From NCBI GenBank assembly GCA_041392765.1, contig JAWKLL010000011.1:1-64000 (forward strand): a stretch of 64,000 nt of DNA, in the 5' to 3' direction. The stretch's first letter is position 1, and every line of letters begins with the position of its first letter. The notes below the pieces were generated by a model that did not search any database, was not told the origin of the DNA, and worked only from the letters and a program-made list of their open reading frames with translations. Shown one piece after another: positions 26,762 through 36,694 of this stretch. Position numbers and translations under genes: made by a program. This DNA is from Lewinella sp041392765. GTDB lineage: Bacteria > Bacteroidota > Bacteroidia > Chitinophagales > Saprospiraceae.

Positions 26762-28420
26762 TTAAGTTGATAAAAAAAAAGTCCAACGGTACACCTGTAC
26801 CGCTTTTCCGTCTCTTCTGGGATCTGCTACGCCCACCCACTTTGCCCTCCTTCGTAGGCAATGGCGTGTATGCCCCCAAAATAGGGGTTCAAACCAGCTT
26901 CGTTCATAAGTCGCTGACTGGGTGTAGCAAAAACAACTGGTATTGCTGTAGCAAAGCCGCGTTGATTTTCAGGGAATCCGCAGCGTTTCCAAGTATATCT
27001 TTTGGCCATTGACATGGACACGGTTGGCGGCTACCTGTTTCACAATGTCTTGTTCCTCCATCCACTGGCTCGTAATCTGCGCTACAGATGAAATGATGCG
27101 ACTACTACCCGGACTCCCCAATACCAATACATTGCGCCCTTTTTGTTGCACAATAGTAGGAGACATAGAAGAGTAAGCTTGCGCATGAGGGCGTATAGCG
27201 AAAGGGTGACCAGGTTGCCCAAACTCAAAATCGTCCATATATGTATTGTACAGGAAGCCTAGTTCTGGCGAGGCGGCCGCGGCACCAAAGTAGGCATTGA
27301 TACTGGCTGTGACGGCCACTGCATTACCGTATTCATCCACTACCGAGAAGTGGGTAGTCTCCCCACCTTTAGAAGCATCTTCTTCGCTTGCGAGGTTGGT
27401 AAAATACAAACTATCCAAATACGCTGGAGAAAACTTGACGGCGATATCCCTACCATAATCCCTAAGGTTGGTGATGGGGCGTAGTTTGCGGTCGAGATGA
27501 GCTAAGTATAGTGCTTTGACGATAGCACTGACAGAGAGTGAATCTGCGTAGGGCGGGTGCATCAACCGATGGGCCATTAGCATAGTCCATCCACCACAGG
27601 GAGGCGGCTGAGAGTAGAGGGCATAGCTACCTGCCTGCGTATTCAAAGCGTGATGCTCTACGGGGTCGGGAAAGTGCGACAAATCATCATAAGTAATCCA
27701 GCCGCCGTTTCTCGCCATATCTTCCGCTATTTGCTTGGCAATGCGCCCTCTGTAAAACTCATCTGCTCCTTTGGATGCGATAGCTTCCAAGGTTTGCGCC
27801 AAGACGGGTTGTTTAACCCAATCGCCTTCCGTTGGAATGTGTCCCTGTTCGGTAAAGAAGAACTGCGTATGATAGGGGCTTTTTTGTAAAACAGCCGCAT
27901 ATTGGGCATACACCTTCGCTCTGAATGCACCCACGGCGAAGCCCTCTTTTGCCAAGCGAATAGCCGGTGCTACCAGTTCTGCCCAAGCCACTTTTCCACT
28001 GCCGTAGCGTCGCCAAGTATATTCCAAGACTTTAACTGTGGATGGAATTGTACTCCGCCTGTGATAGGTAAGCGTATCTAACGCATCAACAGGCGTAGCA
28101 GCAGGAGACATCGTACTCCCATTGATAGCAAATGGCGTGTGATGCTTGAGTGATAACAGTATCTGTGTGCCTCCACCTAAGCCCGACATAGGGCTTTCCG
28201 TCACAGCAAGGGCAAAAGCAACAGCGATAGCCGCATCAATAGCATTACCTCCTTTGCGTAGAATGAAAGCTCCTGCCTCCGATGCTTCCGGCGTAGCGGC
28301 AGTTACCACTCCTGCGGTAGGCTTTCTGGCATTACTACTCAACAGAGCGCTGAGTGCAACTATCAAAAAGACAATTACAATCTTTTCCCCAAAAAAACTT
28401 TTATTTATGCCCGTAAACAT
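26762..28420 (-). CDS. ggt: gamma-glutamyltransferase (frameshifts near the 3' end)
   Basis: Cleaves gamma-glutamyl bonds (for example in glutathione) in the periplasm; made as a precursor that cuts itself before a Thr. Signal segment KIVIVFLIVALSALLSS, then 'AGVVTAATPEASEAGAFILR', 'GGNAIDAAIAVAFALAVTES', SGLGGGTQILL, and the processing/catalytic site GGETTHFSVVDEYGNAVA with TTH. The long frame ends at 26969; after shifts near 27000 and 26845 the C-terminus reads 'GLNPYFGGIHAIAYEGG', GVADPRRDGKAVQVYRW and ends TAA at 26762-26764. About 550 residues. It is the first gene of the ggt-susC-susD unit. Confidence 0.9.
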
Positions 28421-28541
28421 TTAGACGATTGCATGTTGACAATGCAAATAACATAAAATTTGTCAAAATGAAAAATATTTCATCTAAAAATCTACAACTA
28501 AATATCATTACTTATAAATTGCAATTCAAAACAAAACATTA

Positions 28542-29766
28542 ATGATACGAAATTTCACACAACACATACAACCTTCCGCCACCTTGTGGATCAATGAACG
28601 CATACAACAACTACGGGAATCGGGAAAGCACATCTACCATTTTGGTTTTGGGCAATCTCCTTTTCCTATTCCTGAACACATCGTGGAAGCTTTGCGCAAC
28701 AACGCCCACCAAAAATCCTACCTACCCGTGAGGGGATTGGCTGCGCTCCGACAGGAGGTAGCCGCTTTTTTGAGCCGAACAAGAGGTATTTCCTTTGAAG
28801 CCGACCAAATCCTCATTGGTCCGGGTTCTAAAGAACTACTCTACCTCATACAACATGTGCTAGAAGGGCGTTTGTATCTTCCTTCCCCTTCTTGGGTATC
28901 CTACGAACCACAGGCACATTATACCCAACACCCCATCACCTGGCTGCTTGACGAAGCATGGCGACTCAGTCCCACTTCCATCCGTCAACACATACAAGAA
29001 CCGGGCTATTGCATTTTCAATTACCCTTCCAACCCAACGGGGGTCAGCTATACTGATGACGAATTGCAAAAGTTAGCCGAAGCATTCCGCGAAAAGGGTA
29101 CGTGGGTAATAGCAGATGAAATATACGGTATGCTTCATTTCGATGGCAAAGTGCCTACCTTGTGTAAACACTACCCAGAAGGCACCATCATTACTACGGG
29201 CTTGTCCAAATGGTGTGGTGCAGGCGGATGGCGGTTGGGAGTGGCCGCTTTTCCAAAAGAGCGTATGGACTTACTGAAAGAAGTGGCCGTTATGGCTAGC
29301 GAAACCTATTCCTGTGCAGCAGCTCCCATTCAATATGCAGCCTTGACTGCTTACCGAGAATCCCCGAAACGGATGACTACCTACGCCGTTCTAGGCGCGT
29401 ATTGCCAAAAATAGCAACCTACACGCAGGGAGAAATGTGTGCAAAACAACATTGCTTGTATTCCATCTCAGGAGGTTTTTATCTGTTTCCTGATTTTTCA
29501 CACTATCGTACACAAAAGAACATTCATACGGCTGATGACTTGTGTAGCAGGCTATTAGATGAATGTGGTGTGGCATTATTCCATAGGGTCGGCCTTCGGA
29601 ATGTCCCCTAACAAACTGACGTCTCTGCTTAGCGTATGTTGATTTCGATGGTGAAGCAGCCTTGGCACACGCCGACGAAACAGATGCTGTTGATTGGATG
29701 ACCTCTTTCGCTCCACAAATCACGGGCGGTATGGATGCAATTGTCGATTGGCTGGCACGCAATTGA
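28542..29766 (+). CDS. class I/II PLP-dependent aminotransferase (frameshifts near the 3' end)
   Basis: About 408 codons. 28542-29414 carries 'GFGQSPFPIPEHIVEALRNN', KSYLPVRGLAALRQEVAAFL, 'ILIGPGSKELLYLI', PSWVSYEPQA, 'NYPSNPTGVSYTDDEL', VIADEIYGMLHF and the PLP-lysine motif GLSKWCGAGGWRLG. After a shift near 29395 the frame 29402-29611 gives GGFYLFPDFSHYR and DDLCSRLLDECGVAL; further shifts lead through SAFGMSPNKLTSLL to DFDGEAALAHADETDAVDWM and WLARN at TGA 29764-29766. Closest in pattern to aspartate/aromatic aminotransferase-like enzymes; the amino donor cannot be named. Divergent from ggt. Confidence 0.85.
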
Positions 29767-29902
29767 CAAGCCATTTCTAAGAAAAAACAAAAAAAACACA
29801 TTTAGTTACCTTGATATGAACATATCTTCATATAATTGCCTTCGCTTTTAACGTAAATTCACCAAATTTACACTCGTAAAATTTTTTGAATACCGAATAT
29901 AT

Positions 29903-30673
29903 ATGGACTCAAACGGAAACGGTACACACTGGGCCGACACGCCAGCGGGGCAACAGGTACAGGCTAGGTTAGCCGACCAACAGACCTTGCTAGCATTAGA
30001 CAAGTTGCTTACCCGGTTAGATACCATCGAACAAGCCGTAGCCAATTTAGCTACGATGATGCAGCAAGGCCCTGGCTTGGCTGCGATGGCAGCTGACATG
30101 GCCGACGAAGCCTATAAAAAGGCAGATGCCAAAGGTATCAGCATTGATGAACGACTAAAAACAGCACTGGATTTGGCCGAAAGGCTTACTTCCCCCCTCA
30201 TGGTGGAGAAACTCCACAATGCATTGACCCTAGCCGAGCAAATGCCTGGTTTAGCGGCAATGACCGCAGACGTAGTGGACGAAGCCTACCGACGCGCCGA
30301 TGCTCACGGTGTCAACTTGGATGAACGGGTAAAAGTGGCGTTAGATCTTGCCGAAAAACTGACCAATCCTGTCATGGTGGATCGTTTGAACGGTATGCTA
30401 ACCCTTCAGGATCAAGCACCTGGTTTGGCCGCTATGACCTTGGACATTATGGATGAAAACATGGGCAGAGCCATACAAAATGGCCTCGACCCGCATGGGC
30501 TTGTCAATTGGGCGGGGCAGGCAGCAATGGCTATGGCAAAAGCACAGCAAGAACCACCGGCTAAAGTAGGCGGCATTTTCGGGCTGCTCAAAGCCATCAA
30601 CGACCCCGACAGACAGAAAGCCCTCGGCTTCCTGATGAATCTGCTCAAGCAATTGGGCAAAACTTTTAAATAG
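29903..30673 (+). CDS. DUF1641 domain-containing protein
   Basis: 256 residues, no signal peptide or membrane helix, mostly helical. Three copies of a unit of about 58 residues are visible, each starting PGLAAM (residues 57, 115 and 173) and containing D-E-A-Y-x-x-A-D-A-x-G and 'ALDLAE-LT-P-MV-L'. The last unit ends in a glycine-rich FGLLKAINDPDRQKALGFLM segment, the DUF1641 core. Members are often next to sulfide:quinone reductase or formate dehydrogenase genes, as here (44 bases upstream of an sqr gene), suggesting a partner or membrane-tethering role for the oxidoreductase; the mechanism is not known. Confidence 0.8.
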   Translation: MDSNGNGTHWADTPAGQQVQARLADQQTLLALDKLLTRLDTIEQAVANLATMMQQGPGLAAMAADMADEAYKKADAKGISIDERLKTALDLAERLTSPLMVEKLHNALTLAEQMPGLAAMTADVVDEAYRRADAHGVNLDERVKVALDLAEKLTNPVMVDRLNGMLTLQDQAPGLAAMTLDIMDENMGRAIQNGLDPHGLVNWAGQAAMAMAKAQQEPPAKVGGIFGLLKAINDPDRQKALGFLMNLLKQLGKTFK

Positions 30674-30717
30674 TTTCTCTATCCATTTTTCCTAACTGAA
30701 ATTACATTTTTTATAAT

Positions 30718-31910
30718 ATGGCACATCACGAAGTACTCATCGTAGGCGGCGGCACGGCTGGTATCACCGTAGCAGCCATGCTTAGAAACCAATCGACTCC
30801 CCCGGGAGTAACCATCATCGAACCTAGCGAAAAGCATTACTACCAGCCTATTTGGACGTTGGTAGGCGCAGGTGTTTTCCCAAAAGAGGTATCAGAAAGA
30901 AATGAAGCTGATTACATCCCCTCCGGCGCACAGTGGATCAAAGACAAAGTAGCTTCCTTTGATCCTGCTAATAACGCCCTCACGTTGGCCAACGGAGAAA
31001 GCCACACCTACGATGTGTTGGTAGTAGCTGCTGGCATCCAAGTGGATTGGGGCAAAATCGAAGGACTTAAAGAAAGCGTGGGCAAACCCGGCACAGGCGT
31101 TTGTAGCAACTACGCCTACGATACGGTTGAAACAACCTTTCAGAACATCAAGTCGCTGAAAAAAGGAACGGCTATTTTCACCGAGCCTAATACCCCCATC
31201 AAGTGTGGAGGTGCACCGCAAAAGATCACCTATCTAGCTTGCGACTACTGGAAGCGCGAAAATATCCGCAACAACATCAACGTACAGTTCTGCAAAGGCG
31301 GTGTTGGTATTTTTGCTGTCAAAAAGTACGCTGATGCCTTGGACAAAGTAGTCGAGCGTCACGGCATCAATACCAATTGGAACAAAAACTTAGTAGCCGT
31401 AGATGCATCGAAAAAGGAGGCTGTTTTCAGGATCTTGCAACGGGTGATCACAGCACCATGCAATACGATATGATCCACGTTACGCCTCCTCAAAGCTCAC
31501 CGGATTTTATCAAGAACAGTCCACTTGCTGCAGAAACAGGTTGGGTGGAAGTCGATAAAGGAACTACGCAACACATTCGTTTTGAGAACGTGTTTTCGTT
31601 GGGCGATTGCAGTAGCTTGCCAACCTCCAAAACGGGTGCTGCCATTCGCAAACAAGCACCTGTAACCGCAGCTAATATCATTTCTTATCTACAGAAGCAA
31701 CCACTGACCAAAACCTACAACGGTTATACGTCATGCCCATTGGTTACTGGCTATGGTAGCCTCATTCTCGCTGAATTTGACTACGATAAAACGCCAATGG
31801 AGAGCTTCCCCTTCAACCAAGCCGAAGAGCGTTATAGTATGTACGCCCTCAAAGCTTACGGGTTGCCACAGATTTATTGGCACGGTATGTTGAGAGGTAG
31901 AGAATTTTAG
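30718..31910 (+). CDS. sqr: sulfide:quinone oxidoreductase, type II-like (one frameshift)
   Basis: Flavoprotein that oxidises sulfide and passes electrons to the quinone pool at the membrane. FAD-binding GGGTAG follows the first strand (residues 10-15); redox cysteine candidates are Cys129 (TGVCSNYAYD), Cys163 (IKCGGAPQKITYLA) and one in YTSCPLVTGYGS near the C-terminus, the pattern of the type II (mitochondrial SQOR-like) group; 'FSLGDCSSLPTSKTGAAIRK' is the second FAD block. One T is missing near 31425 (AVF-QDLATGDH), dividing the gene into 30718-31473 and a second frame ending at 31910. Repaired length is about 397 residues. It likely feeds menaquinone made by the Mqn pathway. Confidence 0.88.
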
Positions 31911-31930
31911 TGTACTTACGCATAATAATC

Positions 31931-31975
31931 AAAAAGCCCGCCCCCTGTACTTTGACAAGGGAGGCGGGCTTTTTA
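31931..31975 (+). terminator. intrinsic terminator after sqr
   Basis: AAAAAGCCCGCC-CCCT pairs with AGGG-A-GGCGGGCTTTTT around a short loop, with an A-run before and a T-run after, so it may stop transcription from both sides. Confidence 0.85.
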
Positions 31976-31982
31976 TTATAGT

Positions 31983-32117
31983 GACGGGATAAAAATAAAC
32001 TGTTCAATTTTTGATTCGGAAAAATTTTCTAAATAATTGATCCCGATATCTATCGGGAGAAATTGTGTGAAAATATTTGCGAATCGCCTAAAAAAAATTG
32101 AACAGTTTATTTCCGTC
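31983..32117. mobile_element. MITE-like element, family B, copy 2
   Basis: Nearly identical to 9091-9240: left GACGGGATAAAAATAAACTG, right CAGTTTATTTCCGTC, with the shared interior GGAAAAATTTTCTAAATAAT and GTGAAAATATTTGCGAATCG. The palindrome CCCGATATCTATCGGG is single here but doubled in copy 1. It lies between the sqr terminator and the end of the DUF4268 gene. Confidence 0.75.
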
Positions 32118-32127
32118 AAATTACTAA

Positions 32128-32595
32128 TTAATACTCCTCCAACAAATCAAAATGATATCGCGCTAAAGACCAAAACTCATCCAAAAGCAAGATGCGTGGC
32201 TTGAGAAAAGCAATAATATCAGGCCAGTCGTCTGCACGGAAAATATTCACGCCAGTTAGCGTAGTAAAAACATGTGAAAAAGGTTGCCCATCGGCTGTTT
32301 CGGCCTGTTGTACCCACGTCCATTCCTCTTCCATAGTGGCATGAAAAACGGGGCGAAGCTCTTCCATCTGTTCATAAAAAAGCTGCCTTAAATCATCATC
32401 TTTTTGCATGAAAACAATGCCTATGTACGCCTGCTCCCGATCCACATCCATACGGAAATGCAGTTTGCGAAAGCCCGTTTTATAGTTCACCCAATTCACC
32501 TTCCCGCCCTCTGCACCGGGAATAGGTCTGAGATACTGGCCGAAAGTAGTCCAAAAATCCCGCCGTATGCGGCTGGCTTCTTCACGGGAAAACAT
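32128..32595 (-). CDS. DUF4268 domain-containing protein
   Basis: 155 residues, soluble. It matches the DUF4268 pattern: EEASRIRRDFWTTFGQYLRP, 'VNWVNYKTGFRKLHFRMDVD', the strand YIGIVFMQKDDDLRQLFYEQ, and the C-terminal 'ADDWPDIIAFLKPRILLLDEF'. In other proteins this domain is attached to restriction-like nucleases, but the short form seen here is a stand-alone Bacteroidota protein with no known job. It begins 2 bases after the end of the EEP gene upstream, so they share a transcript. Confidence 0.82.
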   Translation of the reverse strand: MFSREEASRIRRDFWTTFGQYLRPIPGAEGGKVNWVNYKTGFRKLHFRMDVDREQAYIGIVFMQKDDDLRQLFYEQMEELRPVFHATMEEEWTWVQQAETADGQPFSHVFTTLTGVNIFRADDWPDIIAFLKPRILLLDEFWSLARYHFDLLEEY

Positions 32596-32597
32596 AA

Positions 32598-33656
32598 TTA
32601 GTTCGCTTTGAGCAGCGCCATATATACAGGGAAGTGATCGCTGTACCCACCTAAATAGGTATCGCCGGCGTAAGTCCTGAACGGGTATCCCTTAAAATGC
32701 CCCGTTTTCTGTACGAGGTACGCTGGGTTGAAAATATGTGCTTGGTAAAAAAAATATCCGCTGTCCTTATCCAACCAATTGTCGCTGAGGATAATTTGAT
32801 CGAATAAACTCCAAGCATCGCGATAAGCATTGCTACCTATTCCCTGCTTGAAAAATTCACGCATCGGGGTGTAGAAGCCCCCTTTGGGAACCTTCTCTTT
32901 CTTTCCTTCTGCCTTGAGCACCTTCGCTACACTGGGCGACACGGGGTCATCATTCAAGTCGCCAACGATAACGATCTTAGCCGTTGGCACCACTTGGCGT
33001 ATTGAGTCGCTGAGGTTTTTACAAACGAGTGCTCCAGCGTTGCGTAGGTGGGCACTCGCGGCCTCCCCTCCCCTACGCGAAGGCCAGTGGTTGACCATTA
33101 TGTACATCTTTTCACCATCATATTCCCCTCCTACGAGCAGAATGTCGCGGGTATAAATGCGCGTTACGCCATCGTCTTCATAAATCATCAAGGGAACGGC
33201 TCTACTTTCCGTCACCGTAAAGTATTTGGGGTTATATAACAACCCAACGTCCACTCCGCGTCGGTCGGGGCTATCATAGTGGACTATTTGGTAATTCCTG
33301 TCGGCAATAGCGGGTTGTCGCACTAAATCTTCCAATACGGAACGATTCTCAATCTCTGCTACGCCCAAAATAGACACTCCATCGGGAGAAAGTTCCCGCC
33401 CCATTTCTGAAATAACCTTGCTAAGGTTGTTCAACTTATCCTGATAGACAAAAGGAGAATATTGCTTGCTACCCGCCGGGGTAAACTCCGTATCTAATAC
33501 ATCAGGGGTGTCAATGGTATCGAATAGATTTTCAAGATTATAAAAACCTATCAGCCCTACTTTATAGGTCTGTTGAGCCGTCAATGGCCCAGCCAAAAGG
33601 GCGATACAGTACAAAAAAACTAAACGTTGAAAGATGTGCATCACTCGTAAATTCAT
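32598..33656 (-). CDS. secreted endonuclease/exonuclease/phosphatase family protein
   Basis: 352 residues with an N-terminal signal (LVFLYCIALLAGPLTAQ). The EEP fold shows: FYNLENLFDTID (Asn and Glu metal site), ILGVAEIENRSVLEDLV (catalytic Glu), YDSPDRRGVDVGLLYNP, 'MVNHWPSRRGGE' (His), IVIVGDLNDDPVSP (Asp/Asn), and a final YSDHFPVYMAL (Asp-His). This Bacteroidota type is secreted and may cut nucleic acid or phosphate esters. An alternative start at 33641 is equally possible. It is divergent from the TonB receptor and the DUF5689 lipoprotein, and precedes DUF4268. Confidence 0.88.
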   Translation of the reverse strand: MNLRVMHIFQRLVFLYCIALLAGPLTAQQTYKVGLIGFYNLENLFDTIDTPDVLDTEFTPAGSKQYSPFVYQDKLNNLSKVISEMGRELSPDGVSILGVAEIENRSVLEDLVRQPAIADRNYQIVHYDSPDRRGVDVGLLYNPKYFTVTESRAVPLMIYEDDGVTRIYTRDILLVGGEYDGEKMYIMVNHWPSRRGGEAASAHLRNAGALVCKNLSDSIRQVVPTAKIVIVGDLNDDPVSPSVAKVLKAEGKKEKVPKGGFYTPMREFFKQGIGSNAYRDAWSLFDQIILSDNWLDKDSGYFFYQAHIFNPAYLVQKTGHFKGYPFRTYAGDTYLGGYSDHFPVYMALLKAN

Positions 33657-33830
33657 TGATGTGTCTAATCATCCAAAGTTGCCAAGAAGACAGTAAAACA
33701 GCACTCCTATCTTGGCAATATGCAATATTCAGACGTGAAACGGACGCAAAGTTCACTAAATTGCCGACAATTTCGCTTTAAGTAAACGTTAATAATTAGC
33801 GATACTATTTTTTTTAGTCAATCGAAGTGC

Positions 33831-33838
33831 TACATTTG
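33831..33838 (+). promoter_or_regulatory. -7 box of the TonB-receptor gene (TACATTTG)
   Basis: Perfect TAnnTTTG, 28 bases before the likely ATG at 33867; a T-run at about 33806-33814 occupies the -33 position in place of TTTG. Confidence 0.5.
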
Positions 33839-33866
33839 CAAGGCTTTTTACACACACAATGTTTCT

Positions 33867-36679
33867 ATGACACAACGAGCATTTTCGGGAGTACTCGTGC
33901 CACATTCACCCTTTTGCTCCTGTTTTGTTCGTCCTTCACTTCAGCAACTGCACAAACGACTATCACTGGCCAAGTGGTGTATCAAGAAACTGGCGAAATA
34001 CTGCCTGGTGTACTGGTACAAACCTTGGGTGCGAGCGCAGTGCACAGACGCGTCAGGTGCTTTGAACTGAAGATAGTGGCAGCAACGGGGCAAACTGTCG
34101 TACTGTCTGTATCCCGCGATGGATACCAGACCATTGAAAGAAATCCTATTGGACGGTGCACCTGCTATCGACGTAGGCACCCTCCCGTTGGCAGGTTCGG
34201 GTAGTATTGACGTAGCCGTTACCGACGAGTTGATTCCCACCATTACCATTGCCGACGACGACAGTGAAGGAGGTGGCGCACAGAATATTTCTGGCGTGCT
34301 TTCTGCTTCTAATGATGCCTTCATATCGGCAGCGGCCTTCATTTTTGGGTCAGCGCGGTTCAACATTCGTGGCTATGATGCCCGGTATTCTACCGTGTTA
34401 TTAAACGGTATGCCCTTCAATGAACTAGAAACCGGAGATGTTTTTTTTCAACCACTGGGGGTGGTTTGAACGATGCTTTCCTGCAATCGTACCAATGTCA
34501 TTGGGTTGGGAGCATCCACTTTCGCTTATGGCGGTGTGGGTGGCTCTTCCATAATCGACACCCGTGCTAGTACGCAGCGCAAGCAATTCCGGAGTAGGTT
34601 ACGCCATCTCTAACCGTACCTATCGCAACCGACTGATGGCGACATACAGCACTGGTATGTTGGAAAATGGCTGGGCTATGTCCTTATCTGCTTCATGTCA
34701 TGGTAGCCGGATGAGGGGTATATCGAGGGCACTTTTTATGATGCCTACTCCTATTTTCTATCTGTGGATAGAAAGTTGGGCAAAAACGCCCTCCTCAACT
34801 TTACGGCCTTTGGTGCCCCTGTCAAGCGAGGCAAAACCTCTGGCGCTACACAAGAAATTTATGACTTAGCTGGCACTAATTACTACAACGCCAACTGGGG
34901 ATGGCAGGAAGGGGAAAAGCGAAATGCGCGGGTAAGAGACGAGCATCAGCCGATTTTCAACCTACGCAACGACTGGAAGCTATCCGATAAATTACAGTGG
35001 ACAACCACCTTGGGTTACCAAACAGGATATACGGGCAACTCTGCATTGGATTGGTATAATAGCCCAGACCCTCGCCCTAACTATTACCGCAAGTTGCCTA
35101 GCTTCTTTGAAGGTGAAACCGCCGATCAAATAGCCGCGCTGGCCTGTTGCCGGACAGTTAGACTGGATCAAATGTACCAAATCAACTACCGCAGTTTTGA
35201 GACTATTGAGGACGCTAACGGCATACAAGGCAATACCGTTTCAGGGCTTCGTTCACAATATATCATCGAGGACAGACGATCCGATATTCGCCGCACGAGT
35301 GCCAATACCGTTCTGGAAGCCTTCCTAAGCGACCATCTTACGGTGCAATTGGGTGCTACATACCAAGCGCAGCGCACACATTATTACAAATTAGTGGACG
35401 ATTTGCTGGGAGGAGATTTTTATATCAATGTGGATCGTTTTGCTGAATTTGACAGTACAGGGGCTTTTGTACAAAATGACATCAACACCCCAAATCAGGT
35501 TATCCGTGAAGGGGATATATTCGGCTATGATTACGACTACCAGATTCGCCAGGGTAGGGGTGGTTGCAAGCCAATTTCACCTATCCCAAAGTCGATTTCT
35601 TCGTGGCTGGTAGTTATGGTAATGCTGAATTTCGGCGTTTTGGTTATGTAGCCAACGGCAAATTCCCTAATGATAGTGACGGAGACAGCGAGACTGCTTC
35701 TTTCGCGGAATATGGGGCCAAAGGCGGCGTTACTTATAAACTCAATGGCCGCAATTACTTATCGCTCAATGGTGCCTACCAAACCAAGGCGCCTTAATGC
35801 CAGAGATGGCTTCACCAGCCCACGTACCCGCAACCAGTTGGTGGACAACCTGACGCAAGAGAAAATTTTGGCCATCGAAGGCGGCTACCTGCTGCGGGCA
35901 CCCCGTATCAAAGCAAGAGCCACTGGTTATTTTACACGGTTTGAAGACCAAATATTCAACCGTAGCCTTTTCTTGGATGCTTTAATTGTTTGGAAAAGCG
36001 ACACCCGTGGTGGTTTTGTCAACTACATTATGCAAGGCATAAATACCCAACACGCAGGGGTGGAATTGGCGGTTGAAGGCAATATCACTTCTCGCTGGCG
36101 TGCCAGTGCCGTAGCAGCTATTGGTCACATCTACACCAATCGACCTACTCGCTTCTATTTGGTTCGACCAGTTAGGCTGAAAAGCTTTCAGAACACCCTG
36201 TTTATATCAATGAGTTCTTTGTAGCGGGGTCGCCCAATGAAGCCTTTACGGTAGGTTTGTCCTACAATGACCCTAAGTTCTGGTTTGCCAATGTTAATTT
36301 CAACTATTTCAACTGCACCTACTTGACTTTTATCCAGAAAGGCGTACTTCCAGAGCTGTTTCTTATGTACCAGACCGCAGGTGGTGCAGGAGATTGTCAC
36401 TCCTGACAGCCCGCTTTGGAATCAAATCATCGACCAAGAACGCACTCCAGCAGCTCTCCTTACAATGGATGTTTTCGGTGGTAAGTCTTGGAAAATTGAC
36501 GATCTGTTCCTCTACCTCAATATAGGGGTTAATAACATTTTGGATAATCAGGATTTCCGCACAGGTGGGTTCGAGCAATTCCGCTACGACTTTGAGGGGA
36601 AGGATGTGAATCGTTTCCCAACCAGTATTTCTACAGCTTTGGTAGAAACTACTTCATCAGTTTGACATTCCGTCTTTAA
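33867..36679 (+). pseudogene. TonB-dependent outer-membrane receptor (many frameshifts)
   Basis: About 930 codons in several frames. Start MTQRAFSG, then after a shift near 33895 the signal TFTLLLLFCSSFTSATA, a carboxypeptidase-like domain (TTITGQVVYQETGEILPGVL), and a plug with FNIRGYDARYSTVLLNGMPF and NELETGDVFF. Barrel pieces are in 34764-35651, 35564-35797, 35670-36224 and 36381-36665; the last shift leads to QYFYSFGRNYFISLTFRL at TAA 36677-36679, a typical barrel end. The number of breaks exceeds neighbouring genes. It precedes the DUF5689 lipoprotein by 15 bases and is divergent from the EEP gene. Confidence 0.82.
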
Positions 36680-36694
36680 TCTAAAAACAGCTTT

